From contig NZ_CP006569.1 of NCBI RefSeq assembly GCF_000517425.1, positions 4,020,760 to 4,084,759 of the forward strand: DNA of 64,000 bases. The letters run 5' to 3'. The position numbers were made by a program, and so were the translations under genes. Shown here piece by piece: positions 1 to 9,014 of this stretch. This stretch comes from Sodalis praecaptivus (GTDB taxonomy: Bacteria > Pseudomonadota > Gammaproteobacteria > Enterobacterales > Enterobacteriaceae). Every line of letters starts with the position of its first letter. The stretch's first letter is position 1. The notes under the pieces are model-generated. The model saw only the letters and a program-made list of their open reading frames with translations. It was not told the origin of the DNA and searched no databases.

Positions 1-1139
1 GACGGAATATCCGGCGAGCGCAGTACGCCGAGACTGGCGTGTTCCGGCCGGCGTTTATGCAGCGCGCCTACCCGCTGCAGCTGGCCCAGTACCTTCACCG
101 CGATGTCGTATCCCACCCGCTGCGAATGGCCGAACTGCAGATCCAGCACCGCCTGGCTGAGGTAGGGATCGGCCTGGCTGTTGGCCAGCAGATCGCCCGC
201 GCCCCCCAGCAGCTCCGACTGTTTCTCATGCTGCTCAAGCCAGTTCGCCATTTCGCTGTTGGCGCGCCGGTTGGACAGCACCCAAACCGACGCACCGCTG
301 GCGCTGCGGTTGGGCGCGGCATCGGCGTGAATGGACACCAGCACGCTGGCGCCCTTTTTACGCGCGACGTCGGAACGGCCCATGACGGAGATGAAATAAT
401 CGCCGTCGCGGGTCAGTACCGGCTTGAACATCTTGTCTCCATCGAGCAGCGTTTTCAGCTTGCGAGCGATGGCGATGGTCACATTTTTCTCATGCAGGCC
501 ATTAGGGCCGGTAGCCCCCGGATCCTGACCGCCGTGGCCGGCGTCGATGGCCACCACCACCGGCTCGGCGCCCGCCGGCAGCCGGCCGCGCGGGCTCGGC
601 GTCGACGTCGATGCCGGCGTCGCCACCGTGGCGGGGCTCTCGACCACCGTCACACGGTTGGTAAAGGGGTTTTTTACCGATCTTGACGGCGGCGGCGCGC
701 TTGGGGCCGGCACGGCGGCGCTGGTCCGCGGAGCAGAGGCGACGGCGGCCGGCTGCTGGCTCGTCACGGTCAGCACGACATTGTAGCGCCCGTCCACCTG
801 ACGTGTCGTGGCCTGCGCGCGGGATTTGCGGGTCAGCTCGAATACCAGGCGTATACTCTGCTTATCCACCGGCGTACTGGTGCGAATACGTTTAATCACA
901 TTCTCACCGCTGAAATCGAGCGGCAGCCCTTGCACCGGGCCGCTCTGGCGGATATCCACCACGACCCGTTCGGGGTTGTGCAGCGAGAAAAAAGCGTAAA
1001 CCGGCTGTTGCGTAAACCCGAGGGTGACCGTCGATTGATTGGCGCTGTTGGCAACGTTAATATCGCTGAGCGTCGCCGCCATTGTCCGCCCTACGATTAA
1101 ACACACCGCCAACGCCAGCATTATCCTGAACTTCAGCAT
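1..1139 (-). CDS. amiB: N-acetylmuramoyl-L-alanine amidase AmiB (3' end outside window)
   Basis: Periplasmic zinc amidase that cleaves the amide bond between MurNAc and the stem peptide to split septal peptidoglycan during cell separation. The reading frame has a signal peptide (about residues 1-22), an AMIN septal-targeting domain (about 25-125), a Pro/Ala/Ser-rich linker, and the start of an Amidase_3 domain near residue 195. Zinc ligands are visible in DAGHGG, LHEKN and SIHADA. The ATG overlaps the tsaE stop codon by one base (TGATG), so translation is probably coupled. Gene order nnr-tsaE-amiB matches E. coli, where mutL follows. The C-terminus, with the last catalytic Glu, lies beyond position 1. 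Confidence 0.95.
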   Translation of the reverse strand, partial: MLKFRIMLALAVCLIVGRTMAATLSDINVANSANQSTVTLGFTQQPVYAFFSLHNPERVVVDIRQSGPVQGLPLDFSGENVIKRIRTSTPVDKQSIRLVFELTRKSRAQATTRQVDGRYNVVLTVTSQQPAAVASAPRTSAAVPAPSAPPPSRSVKNPFTNRVTVVESPATVATPASTSTPSPRGRLPAGAEPVVVAIDAGHGGQDPGATGPNGLHEKNVTIAIARKLKTLLDGDKMFKPVLTRDGDYFISVMGRSDVARKKGASVLVSIHADAAPNRSASGASVWVLSNRRANSEMANWLEQHEKQSELLGGAGDLLANSQADPYLSQAVLDLQFGHSQRVGYDIAVKVLGQLQRVGALHKRRPEHASLGVLRSPDIP

Positions 1140-1618
1140 CATGAAGACGTTCCCTGCCGCGGCGCCAGCTGCGCCAAAATGCGCTCGCCGGTGGCGCTGA
1201 GGGCCTGCGCCTGCGCCTGCCGGCCGTCCTCTTGGTAGACGAGCGTCAAGGCGATATCCGCCGCCGGCAGGATGCCCTCCCCGCGCTGCGGCCATTCCAC
1301 CAAACACAAGGCGGTATCATCGAAATAGTCCCGCACTCCCATAAATTCAAGCTCCTCCGGATCCGCCAGGCGATAAAGGTCAAAATGATAAACCGTCCAG
1401 CGCGGTAGCGCGTAGGGCTCGACCAGGGTGTAGGTGGGGCTTTTTACATTGCCCGGGTGCCCCAGCGCGCGAAGAAACCCGCGGCAGAATGTCGTTTTGC
1501 CGGCGCCAAGGTCGCCATAAAGATAAATCACGCAGGCTTGCCGGCAGGCGTCAGCCAATGCTGCGCCGAAGGCGACGGTTGCCGTTTCATCCGGCAGGAA
1601 TATTACACGTTTTTCCAT
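1139..1618 (-). CDS. tsaE: tRNA threonylcarbamoyladenosine biosynthesis ATPase TsaE
   Basis: Cytoplasmic P-loop ATPase that works with TsaB, TsaC and TsaD to make t6A37 in ANN-decoding tRNAs. The protein has 159 residues, close to 153 in E. coli. The Walker A motif GDLGAGKTT is at residues 35-43, and LVEWPQRGE toward the C-terminus is typical of the family. It starts 9 bases after the nnr stop and overlaps amiB by one base, so the three genes look like one transcript. Confidence 0.95.
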   Translation of the reverse strand: MEKRVIFLPDETATVAFGAALADACRQACVIYLYGDLGAGKTTFCRGFLRALGHPGNVKSPTYTLVEPYALPRWTVYHFDLYRLADPEELEFMGVRDYFDDTALCLVEWPQRGEGILPAADIALTLVYQEDGRQAQAQALSATGERILAQLAPRQGTSS

Positions 1619-1627
1619 GTCTGGTTT

Positions 1628-3142
1628 CTATGCGGTAAGCTCTGGATTGACATATAGGTACAATGCCGGCAGTAAATCTGTGGCCAACATGCCGCGCGTT
1701 CCTTTCTTCGCCGCCAGACGGTCGGCGGTAGCGCCATGGACTACGCAGCCGGCACAGGCTGCATCATACAGCGACAGCTTTTGCGCGAGCAAACCGCCGA
1801 TGATACCGGACAATACATCCCCCATTCCCCCCGAGGCCATGCCCGCGTTACCGACATCGGCGACGGCGACGGCGCCATCTTCAGCGGCCAGCAAGGTCCC
1901 CGCGCCTTTCAGCACCACCACGCCGCCGTAGCGCCGCACCAGTTTGCGCGCCGCAAGTAAACGGTCACTTTCAATGGCGCCGACATTGCCATTCAGCAAG
2001 CGGGCGGCCTCGCCCGGGTGAGGCGTAATTATTCGATTGTGACGTTTCTCAGGATTGAATGCCAGCAAGTTAAGCGCATCCGCGTCCCACAGCATTGGTT
2101 TGTCACAATTTTCCACCTCGCGCAGCGCATTTTTCCCCCAACTGTCCTGTCCGAGGCCCGGGCCGATTACCACTACATCCGCCCATTCCAGCCCCTGCTG
2201 AAGGGTGTCGCGGGTCAGCGGCGCGACCATAAGCTCCGGCCGGGCGGTCAACAGCGGGGGGATATTCTCCTCGCGGGTCAGCACGCGGACCAGCCCGGCG
2301 CCGCAGCGCAGCGCGGCCTCCCCCGTCATACGAATCGCGCCGGCGAATCCATGATCCCCGCCCACAATCAACAGACGGCCATTGTCGCCTTTATGCGCGC
2401 AGGGATCGCGCGCCGGGAGCCAGCGCGGCAGCAGTTCCGCGCTGAGCCGCGCCATTAGCGGCGTTTCCCGCTCGAGCCATTTTCCCAGCCCCAAGTCGTC
2501 ATAATGCACCTGTCCGGTCACGCTGCGCGCCTTGCCGGTCAACAATCCCGGTTTAAGGGCGATGAACGTCACGGTATGTGCGGCAGACACCACCTCCCCG
2601 GGCGTCGCGCCGGTCTCGGCCAACAGACCGGAGGGGATATCCAGCGCGATCACCGGCGCGGGATGCCGGTTTGCCGCGGCGATAAGCGAGCAATAGGGAT
2701 CGCGCGGCGCCGCCTTGAGGCCCGTTCCCAGCAGCGCATCGATAATCACCTCCACGCCCTGCGGCCAAGGCGCCTCGGCGGCGTGTATTTCTCCGCCGGC
2801 CGCCAGCCACGCCGCTTTAGCCTGTTCCGCTTCGGCAGGCAAAGGGGAGCTGCCGCCGCACGCCAGCACCGTGACCTGTTTACCGGCGGCGGCGGCAAGC
2901 TGCGCCACCACGTAACCGTCCCCGCCGTTGTTACCGTGCCCCGCCAGCACCAGCCAGCGATGGGCGCCGGGATACAGCCAAAGAATACGTTGGAACGCTG
3001 CCGTACCGGCGCGCTGCATCAGCTGATAGAGCGACACGCTGGCCAGCCCGGCGCCCTGGCTTTCCCATTCCCGGAGCCACTGCGCACCGTAGACGGAGTG
3101 TGATAAACTTTGTAGAGAAAATGTGTTGGCACGGTCAGTCAT
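1628..3142 (-). CDS. nnr: bifunctional NAD(P)H-hydrate repair enzyme Nnr
   Basis: Repairs hydrated NADH and NADPH. The N-terminal domain (about 1-225) is the epimerase, with GHGNNGGDGYV. The C-terminal domain (about 230-504) is the ADP-dependent dehydratase, with ITPHPGEAARLL and AGMASGGMGDVLSG. At 504 residues it is near the E. coli length (515). The ATG overlaps the ATG of divergent queG (shared CATG at 3140-3143), so the two promoters must each lie inside the other gene's 5' coding region, as in E. coli. Confidence 0.95.
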   Translation of the reverse strand: MTDRANTFSLQSLSHSVYGAQWLREWESQGAGLASVSLYQLMQRAGTAAFQRILWLYPGAHRWLVLAGHGNNGGDGYVVAQLAAAAGKQVTVLACGGSSPLPAEAEQAKAAWLAAGGEIHAAEAPWPQGVEVIIDALLGTGLKAAPRDPYCSLIAAANRHPAPVIALDIPSGLLAETGATPGEVVSAAHTVTFIALKPGLLTGKARSVTGQVHYDDLGLGKWLERETPLMARLSAELLPRWLPARDPCAHKGDNGRLLIVGGDHGFAGAIRMTGEAALRCGAGLVRVLTREENIPPLLTARPELMVAPLTRDTLQQGLEWADVVVIGPGLGQDSWGKNALREVENCDKPMLWDADALNLLAFNPEKRHNRIITPHPGEAARLLNGNVGAIESDRLLAARKLVRRYGGVVVLKGAGTLLAAEDGAVAVADVGNAGMASGGMGDVLSGIIGGLLAQKLSLYDAACAGCVVHGATADRLAAKKGTRGMLATDLLPALYLYVNPELTA

Positions 3143-4280
3143 GTCTTATCCTTTTGATCTTACAGAATTAGCCCGGCAAATTAAGCGCTGGGGGCAGGAA
3201 TTGGGCTTTCAGCAGGTCGGGATTTGCGACACCGACCTTGCCGCCCATGAGCCAACGCTGCAAGCCTGGCTTGACCGCCAATACCACGGCGAGATGGCCT
3301 GGATGGCGCGCCACGGCATGCTGCGCGCCCGGCCCCACGAATTGCTGCCGGGCACGCTGCGGGTGATCAGCGTGCGCATGAACTACCTACCGGCTAAGGC
3401 CGCTTTTGCGTCGACATTGAAAAATCCTTCATTAGGATATGTTAGTCGTTATGCGCTGGGCCGTGATTACCACAAAGTTTTACGTAACCGTTTAAAACAA
3501 CTGGGCGAGCGAATCCGCGACGCCTGCGGCGAGGTGAATTTCCGCCCCTTTGTCGATTCAGCGCCGATCATGGAGCGCCCGCTGGCGGCTAAAGCGGGAA
3601 TCGGCTGGGTAGGTAAACACTCACTTATTCTCAACCGTGAAGCCGGTTCGTGGTTTTTCCTCGGCGAATTGCTGATAGATTTGCCGCTGCCGGTTGACGC
3701 GCCGCAGGCCGAACAGTGCGGCCGCTGCGTCGCCTGTATCACCACCTGCCCCACCGGCGCCATCGTCGAGCCTTATACCCTTGATGCCCGCCGCTGTATC
3801 TCCTATCTGACGATTGAGTTGGAGGGGGAAATTCCCGAGGCGCTGCGCCCGCTGATAGGCAATCGCATTTATGGCTGCGACGACTGTCAATTGATCTGCC
3901 CGTGGAACCGTTTTTCGCAGCTGACCGATGAGCCGGATTTTAGTCCGCGCGCGGTATTACATGCCCCTAAACTGGTAGAACTGTTTGGCTGGAATGAGGC
4001 CACCTTTCTGCGCGTTACCGAAGGGTCGGCCATTCGACGCATTGGCCACGTGCGCTGGTCACGCAATATCGCGGTCGCGCTGGGTAATGCACCCTATCAG
4101 GACGAGATCGTGCTGGCGCTGCGGCGCCGACTGGGAGAACTGCCGCTGCTGGATGTGCATATTCATTGGGCGCTGGAAAGGCAGATGGCGCGTCGAGAGG
4201 CCGCCGCCGTGGCGGTACAAAGCGCGCAGCAAACGCGGTTGGTCAGGGCCATCGAAAAAGGATTAACCCGCGACGCTTAG
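3141..4280 (+). CDS. queG: epoxyqueuosine reductase QueG
   Basis: Cobalamin- and Fe-S-dependent enzyme for the last step of queuosine synthesis, reducing epoxyqueuosine to queuosine in tRNA. It has 379 residues from the ATG at 3141; a longer frame begins at 3123 but MSYPFDLTELA aligns with the family N-terminus. Two ferredoxin-like 4Fe-4S motifs are visible: CGRCVACITTCP near residue 193 and CDDCQLICPWN near 247. It is divergent from nnr with overlapping start codons. Confidence 0.95.
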   Translation: MSYPFDLTELARQIKRWGQELGFQQVGICDTDLAAHEPTLQAWLDRQYHGEMAWMARHGMLRARPHELLPGTLRVISVRMNYLPAKAAFASTLKNPSLGYVSRYALGRDYHKVLRNRLKQLGERIRDACGEVNFRPFVDSAPIMERPLAAKAGIGWVGKHSLILNREAGSWFFLGELLIDLPLPVDAPQAEQCGRCVACITTCPTGAIVEPYTLDARRCISYLTIELEGEIPEALRPLIGNRIYGCDDCQLICPWNRFSQLTDEPDFSPRAVLHAPKLVELFGWNEATFLRVTEGSAIRRIGHVRWSRNIAVALGNAPYQDEIVLALRRRLGELPLLDVHIHWALERQMARREAAAVAVQSAQQTRLVRAIEKGLTRDA

Positions 4281-4326
4281 ACAAATTCTCGCAGGGAAAT
4301 GACCTCTTGCAATAGCGCATGGCCGC

Positions 4327-4571
4327 TGTGCATAAAAATAAAAATCCTTTGTCAATCAATCGTCACAAAAAACGCAAGCGATCGATCTTACGTTTCATAA
4401 TAAAAATTTATCTTTCTTTTTCAAATGGCTATGGCAGAGCGAAATTTTCAACAGCCGAACGCGCGCGGTCGTTAGCCCGAAGAAGCCTGTGGATAACTCT
4501 GTTTAAAAGATTACGACGGAGAATATAAGGCAGACGCTGCGCTACCTTTAGCGGTGGATAAATTATTCACG
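4327..4571. promoter_or_regulatory. datA: four DnaA boxes, candidate datA core
   Basis: Two exact TTATNCACA sites (4327-4335 and 4488-4496, minus strand) and two sites with one mismatch (4553-4561 minus, 4563-4571 plus) lie within 245 bp. Consensus and genomic position match the E. coli DnaA reservoir datA. The last two boxes form a closely spaced inverted pair. Confidence 0.5.
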
Positions 4572-5160
4572 CAATTAATTCGTCTGCTGCGGAAAAAAGG
4601 TGGCGAACGATCGTCTCGCGGGCGCTTGCACGGCTACGCCTTGATAGCCTTCGTGACGACGGATCGCATGATGTACCAGACACCTCAACTTGGCAAGCTT
4701 TTTGTCGACCGCGCGCGTGGATCCGCTTACCGTCAAGAGGGGTAAAGGCGGCGGAGGGCTCTCATGAATGAGCGTGTCAGCCATGGCAGTACGCTTGCTC
4801 AAGACCGCCGCCTAACGCTTGCCAACAGAGCAGTTGATCAGCCAAGTAACGATTACTTAGCATCATTGCGCCGTGACAAGAGGATAAGCGGGCCGCTATC
4901 GCGGTTTACTCGGCAGGGTAAGAGAGGCAATGACGGCGTCGGCCATGCCTAGCAGGTAACCGCCCGCGCTTATTCTGTAGAAAGTCTTAACATTAGGGGT
5001 TGGCGGCACCGATAAGGCGCAAAATGAAGGTCATGCTGGCCGGGCCGCCATGCCTATTTCTTGGCTTCAATACACCGCATTGCTGCTAGACCTTCAGCGG
5101 TTTTGCGTAAGCCGTCAAAGGGACCGAACGCGCATCAGCTTGTCCAACGTGCAAAAACAA

Positions 5161-5184
5161 AAAAGGGCCTGAAAGGCCCTTTTT
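5161..5184 (-). terminator. Rho-independent terminator downstream of tRNA-Gly copy 1
   Basis: Inverted arms AAAAGGGCCT and AGGCCCTTTT around a 3-base loop. On the minus strand they are followed by a T-rich run (TTTTTTGTTTTT). It lies about 40 bases beyond the CCA end of tRNA-Gly copy 1 and also closes the region facing queG. Confidence 0.85.
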
Positions 5185-5190
5185 CGCAAC

Positions 5191-5220
5191 CGGCGACCGA
5201 TCCGCGCGGATCGGTCGCCG
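5191..5220. repeat. 30-bp perfect palindrome next to tRNA-Gly copy 1
   Basis: CGGCGACCGATCC, a GCGC centre, then GGATCGGTCGCCG reads the same on both strands over 30 bases. It sits 5 bases past the tRNA 3' end and just before the terminator hairpin. As RNA it would form a strong stem; as DNA it could be a protein site. No family assigned. Confidence 0.9.
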
Positions 5221-5225
5221 TTAAT

Positions 5226-5300
5226 TGGAGCGGGAAACGAGGCTCGAACTCGCGACCCCAACCTTGGCAAGGTTGTGCTCTACCACTGAGCTATTCCCGC
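5226..5300 (-). tRNA. tRNA-Gly(GCC), copy 1
   Basis: 75-base tRNA with encoded CCA. The acceptor stem is GCGGGAA/TTCCCGC, the anticodon loop reads TTGCCAA (GCC), and the T arm GTTCGAG is intact. It is identical to copies 2 and 3. It has the position of the last member of the E. coli glyVXY tandem, nearest queG. Confidence 0.97.
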
Positions 5301-5678
5301 ATTAATCGCTTTCACGCTGCCCGGCAACGCAGACAGCTTATTATGATATAAGCAGTGCATCATTGCTGACAAAGACGGCAAGGGCATTTGGTTCTGGTTG
5401 GATTAACAGCGTCGTAAAACCACCTAACCCGTTGATTCCAATGCCTTTTAGCCATCTCAATCTTCGAGATGGACGCAATTATGGACTGCTTTAGGGTCAA
5501 CGGCAAGCCTTTTTTCACGCTCGGCGTTTGACTGCTTATTCCGTCATCACCCCCTGTATTGCGCACGTTACCGGAGCGGCCGTCGGGCGCGGTCGTGATG
5601 GATAGATCATACTTAAAGGACTCATTAACCCATTATCGCCATTAACGTTGTATGGCGACACGCATCAAGGGAGAACAT
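5301..5678. other. intergenic stretch, no gene recognised
   Basis: Apart from the possible tRNA promoter I see no supported gene. A 68-codon minus-strand frame (5360-5566) lacks a ribosome-binding site and any recognisable family. It may be a worn fragment at the island edge. Confidence 0.4.
5345..5372 (-). promoter_or_regulatory. possible promoter of tRNA-Gly copy 1
   Basis: Minus strand: TTGTCA (5367-5372), 16-base spacer, TATATC (5345-5350), about 45 bases before the tRNA. The -10 matches only 4 of 6, and there is no GC-rich discriminator like that of copies 2 and 3. Confidence 0.35.
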
Positions 5679-7034
5679 ATGGATTTTCTGGGATGGACCG
5701 CCGCCGTCGGAGGGCTACTGTTACTGATGTCGCTGGCCTCCGGCTGGATTAATCGCGGTCCGCTGACGGTATTCGGCCTGTATCTGATCGCCGGGATTAT
5801 CTGCGGACCGTGGATGCTGGATTTACTCCATCTCAACCTCGCCCAACATGCCGTTCTCGTCGCGCGGACGACAGAAATCGCCATGGCGACCTCGCTGTTC
5901 ATCACCGGTCTGAAACTCCGTTTGCCGTTCAGCAACCCCGGCTGGCGTATGGGTATTCGCCTGGCGTTTCCAGCCATGATACTCACCGTCGCCGGCATCA
6001 CCGTGATGTTCCATTACATCACCGGCTTTGCATGGCCGCTGTCGCTGGCGTTCGGCGCGATCGTCGCCCCGACCGATCCGGTGCTGGCCAGTTTAATCTC
6101 GGTGAATGACGCCAACGACGACGACAGCATGCGGGTTTCGCTCTCCAGCGAAGCGGGTATGAATGACGGTACGGCGTTGCCGGTACTGATGCTGGCGATG
6201 GCGCTGCTGGCTTCCAAAACCGACTTTTCCGCCGGCATCCTGGCCCACTGGGCGCTAAAAGATATTCTTTGGGCGCTATTGGGCGGGCTGGGGATCGGTT
6301 TTGGTATGGGCAGAGGCGTGGGAAAATTGGCGGCGCGCGTACGCAATGCCCATCAGGATGTCGCGCCCAATGACTTTTTTGCGCTGGCGCTGATAGCGCT
6401 AAGTTATGCCGCCGCGCAATGCCTTGATGCCTCCGGTTTTTTGGCTGCCTTTGCCGCCGGCGTCGGATTACGCCGCGCCGAAGTACGGGTGGTAAATCGC
6501 CATCCGCCGGAAGAGTTGGCCGAAGAAGAACATTATCCCCCCGCGGAGATCCTGGTGAACCCGAACCGGCGCCATACCTTGGGCAATGGGGGTCTGGCTA
6601 CCGCCGTCGGTCTGGTAGTAGGGGATGCGCTTTCGTTCGGCGATACGGTGGAACGGCTGTTCGCCGCGGCGATTGTGGTGGCGCTCGGTATCTCCCTGGC
6701 CTACCATTGGGATCCGATGGGGCTGGTGCTGGCGGCGATACTGTTTGTGGTCATACGCCCATTATCGGTATGGCTGGCTACCCTCGGCACCGACACGCCG
6801 CCGTTGCGGCGGTTATTGATTGGCTGGCTGGGTATTCGCGGCATCGGCAGCGTCAACTATATCGCCTACGCTTTCAGCCATGGCCTGGCGGGCAAGGACG
6901 CGGAGCGCATGGTCAACATGGCGCTGACGCTTATCGTCGCCAGCGTCATTGTCCATGGCATTACCGTGACGCCGCTGCTGAACTGGCGCCAAGCCAGGCA
7001 AACCGCGCGCCAGGCAGACAATACTGACCCGTAA
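5679..7034 (+). CDS. cation:proton antiporter (CPA family)
   Basis: Inner-membrane Na+(K+)/H+ exchanger by family. It has about 12 hydrophobic segments across 451 residues. VAPTDPVLASL and SSEAGMNDGTALP, near residues 135-175, are the conserved core motifs of NhaP-type antiporters. The ATG at 5679 has an AGGGAGA ribosome-binding site, so I prefer it over the upstream ATG at 5652. A charged cytoplasmic loop (about residues 275-305) interrupts the membrane segments. Ion specificity cannot be read from sequence. First gene of the cargo between tRNA-Gly copies 1 and 2. Confidence 0.85.
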   Translation: MDFLGWTAAVGGLLLLMSLASGWINRGPLTVFGLYLIAGIICGPWMLDLLHLNLAQHAVLVARTTEIAMATSLFITGLKLRLPFSNPGWRMGIRLAFPAMILTVAGITVMFHYITGFAWPLSLAFGAIVAPTDPVLASLISVNDANDDDSMRVSLSSEAGMNDGTALPVLMLAMALLASKTDFSAGILAHWALKDILWALLGGLGIGFGMGRGVGKLAARVRNAHQDVAPNDFFALALIALSYAAAQCLDASGFLAAFAAGVGLRRAEVRVVNRHPPEELAEEEHYPPAEILVNPNRRHTLGNGGLATAVGLVVGDALSFGDTVERLFAAAIVVALGISLAYHWDPMGLVLAAILFVVIRPLSVWLATLGTDTPPLRRLLIGWLGIRGIGSVNYIAYAFSHGLAGKDAERMVNMALTLIVASVIVHGITVTPLLNWRQARQTARQADNTDP

Positions 7035-7133
7035 GCGCCGGTAGGAAGCGCCATGACAGAGCCTAACGCCCATCGGCCAGCGATTCGATTGCCCCGTCGG
7101 TAACGTACGTCTCTCTCGCCGATGGCCGCGCGG

Positions 7134-7646
7134 TTATGCCCGGCGAGCTCTGCGGGCCGCCGCGACCAGCCCGTCCAGCCACGTCTGATGGCCGTTCAAC
7201 ATGGGATTAGGCCGGGTTCTCGCCAGTTCCAGCGCCGGTTTGCCGTTCTGCGTTTCCTGGGTCAGAATACGCACCCGACCCCCGGACAAATCCTCGATCA
7301 ACCAGGCGTGATGCACGTCCAGACGCGTAGGCCCCTCCCCCGCCCAACCGTGCCAGGCCAGCCGTCCCGGTTGCCCTGCGCCAGGTGCCTGCTGCTCTAC
7401 GACCTGTGCTTCCACCGGGAAACCGAAGGTCTCAAAATAAAAGCGGACACCCGCCGTCAGCGCGGGGCCCGCCCGATCGTAAAAGCGAACGTTGGCGGCG
7501 TTAGTATAGTAGTCCGGCCAACGCGCGGCGTCGTTCAGCCACGGCCAAACCTCGGCCGCGCCAAGGCCGGCCTCAATCACTTCGTTAGAGACGAAATTGT
7601 CGGTAAAGCCCGGCTGATACTGCTCGGGCCAGATAATTGCATGCAT
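7134..7646 (-). CDS. SRPBCC (START-like) domain protein
   Basis: 170-residue protein of the Bet v1/SRPBCC fold, with an N-terminal VWPWLNDAARWPDYY and a C-terminal helix ending in LDGLVAAARRARRA. These proteins bind hydrophobic ligands; no substrate can be named. A longer frame runs back to 8072 but crosses into the LysR gene, so MHAIIWPEQ at 7646 is the likely start. It is divergent from the LysR gene at 7771, the usual arrangement of a LysR regulator and its target. Confidence 0.8.
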   Translation of the reverse strand: MHAIIWPEQYQPGFTDNFVSNEVIEAGLGAAEVWPWLNDAARWPDYYTNAANVRFYDRAGPALTAGVRFYFETFGFPVEAQVVEQQAPGAGQPGRLAWHGWAGEGPTRLDVHHAWLIEDLSGGRVRILTQETQNGKPALELARTRPNPMLNGHQTWLDGLVAAARRARRA

Positions 7647-7736
7647 AATTGACCTTGCTGTGTAGTGTGATGGGCCATGCCGCACGGATAGCGCCGCCGC
7701 GTCATGGACGCTACGCAGGGTGCGTGATACGCTGAT

Positions 7737-7760
7737 ATAAATCCAATCGCAATATTTTAT
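7737..7760. promoter_or_regulatory. AT-rich inverted repeat, possible LysR operator
   Basis: ATAAA (7737-7741) and TTTAT (7756-7760) flank 14 bases, just upstream of the LysR gene and between the divergent genes. LysR-type regulators bind short interrupted dyads in such places. Weak, based on symmetry and context. Confidence 0.3.
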
Positions 7761-7770
7761 TGACGCTATC

Positions 7771-8679
7771 ATGCCCGCTGATATCAGACATTTGGATCTT
7801 AACCTTCTTAGAACCCTCGACGTCTTATTGGACGAGCGCAACGTCACCCGTGCCGCAAAGCGTCTCGCCCTGACGCAGCCTGCCGTCAGCGGTATGCTGA
7901 CGCGATTGCGTGAGAGTTTTGACGATCCGCTGTTCGTACGTACGCAGCGGGGCATCGTCCCCACGCGGCGGGCGCAGGCGCTGGCGGCGCCGGTTAAGCA
8001 ACTGCTTGGCGATGTGGAAACCCTGCTTAAGCCACCGGCATTTGACCCCGCCACGACCTGTGCGACCCTCACTCTTGCCGCGACCGATTATGCCCTGCGC
8101 ACGGTGGTGGTACCGCTTATGGCGATGCTCAGACATCAGGCCCCCGGCATTACGCTAGCGGTGGTGGCGGTCGATAACCATCGGTTACAGACGCAATTTG
8201 AGCAGGGCGACGTCGATTTGGCGCTGGTGACGCCGGAGACGACGCCGCCGGGTCTGCACGCCCGGCCGCTGTATCAGGAAAGCTATGTTTGCGTCATGCG
8301 CGCCGATCATCCTGATGCCGCCAACGGCCGCCTCACACTTGATCGCTTTTGCGCGCTCGAGCATGCGCTAGTATCGTATTATGGCGACAATTTTGCCGGT
8401 GCGACCGACAGGGCGCTGGCCGATCTGGGGCGGACGCGGCGCGTGGCGCTATCGGTAAATAGCTTCCTGGTGTTGCCCGACATGCTCCGCATCAGCGATC
8501 TTATCGCCATCGTCCCGCGGCGGCTGGCGCAACATGCCGAAGGCTTGGCGATCCTGGCGCCACCGCTGACGATCCCCGGCTTTAGCAAAAGCGCGGCTTG
8601 GCACGAACGCACCCACCGTGACCCTGCCCACCGCTGGGTGCGGGAAACGCTTTTCACCCTGTGCCAAACGCGCGACTAA
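7771..8679 (+). CDS. LysR-family transcriptional regulator
   Basis: 302 residues, normal LysR length. The winged helix-turn-helix is at residues 5-65 (LLDERNVTRAAKRLALTQPAVS), followed by PLFVRTQRG and a type-2 periplasmic-binding effector domain. It probably controls itself and the divergent SRPBCC gene. The inducer is unknown. Confidence 0.92.
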   Translation: MPADIRHLDLNLLRTLDVLLDERNVTRAAKRLALTQPAVSGMLTRLRESFDDPLFVRTQRGIVPTRRAQALAAPVKQLLGDVETLLKPPAFDPATTCATLTLAATDYALRTVVVPLMAMLRHQAPGITLAVVAVDNHRLQTQFEQGDVDLALVTPETTPPGLHARPLYQESYVCVMRADHPDAANGRLTLDRFCALEHALVSYYGDNFAGATDRALADLGRTRRVALSVNSFLVLPDMLRISDLIAIVPRRLAQHAEGLAILAPPLTIPGFSKSAAWHERTHRDPAHRWVRETLFTLCQTRD

Positions 8680-9014
8680 TGCCGGCGAACGGCCGCCCTT
8701 CCCCTCCGCCCTTGGCGCCCAACCAACGGGGCCGCTTCTCGCGGAGGCGATAACGCCCGCTAATGGTGCCGAACGCATCTTCCATAGCAAGACCAGACAT
8801 GCGCGCTTGAGAAAGCGCGCATGCATTTCATTCCATCAGAACAGGGTGGAAAGTTTTCAAAATCAGGGTAAATAAAAACGGAAACGTAATGAGTATTATC
8901 TCCAGTTACTTATAAGAAAATTAATATTTCCTTTTGCAGTCTATGGATTAGGAAGATTAAGCGCTACACTTGCCCCATCTTGACACCACGACCATGATAC
9001 CTTCAGGAGTTATT
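8680..9014. other. intergenic stretch before the polysaccharide cluster
   Basis: No gene seen. A hairpin (ATGCGCGCTT / AAGCGCGCAT around 8800-8822) may end the LysR transcript. From about 8850 the base composition turns AT-rich, which continues into gmd and probably holds the cluster promoter. Confidence 0.5.

Larger units (their letters stand above)
4281..5225. other. non-coding stretch between queG and tRNA-Gly; datA-like DnaA box cluster
   Basis: No convincing gene in 945 bases. The left third is AT-rich and carries DnaA boxes at 4327-4335 (TGTGCATAA) and 4488-4496 (TGTGGATAA), both perfect matches on the minus strand. Near matches (8 of 9) are GGTGGATAA at 4553-4561 and TTATTCACG at 4563-4571. 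E. coli datA, the DnaA-titrating locus, occupies the equivalent place beside glyVXY at about 94.7 min. I could not find a clear IHF consensus. The right part holds the tRNA terminator and a 30-bp palindrome, described separately. Confidence 0.55.

Noticed and set aside
4327..4571. DnaA boxes considered as a chromosomal or plasmid origin
   Set aside because: No AT-rich unwinding element beside ordered boxes and no mnmG, dnaA or rep gene; position fits datA better.
5360..5566. 68-codon minus-strand frame near tRNA-Gly copy 1
   Set aside because: No ribosome-binding site, no family, and it overlaps the likely tRNA promoter.
7647..8072. Upstream part of the long minus-strand frame leading into the SRPBCC gene
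   Set aside because: It is antisense to the LysR gene; the SRPBCC domain begins at MHAIIWPEQ.
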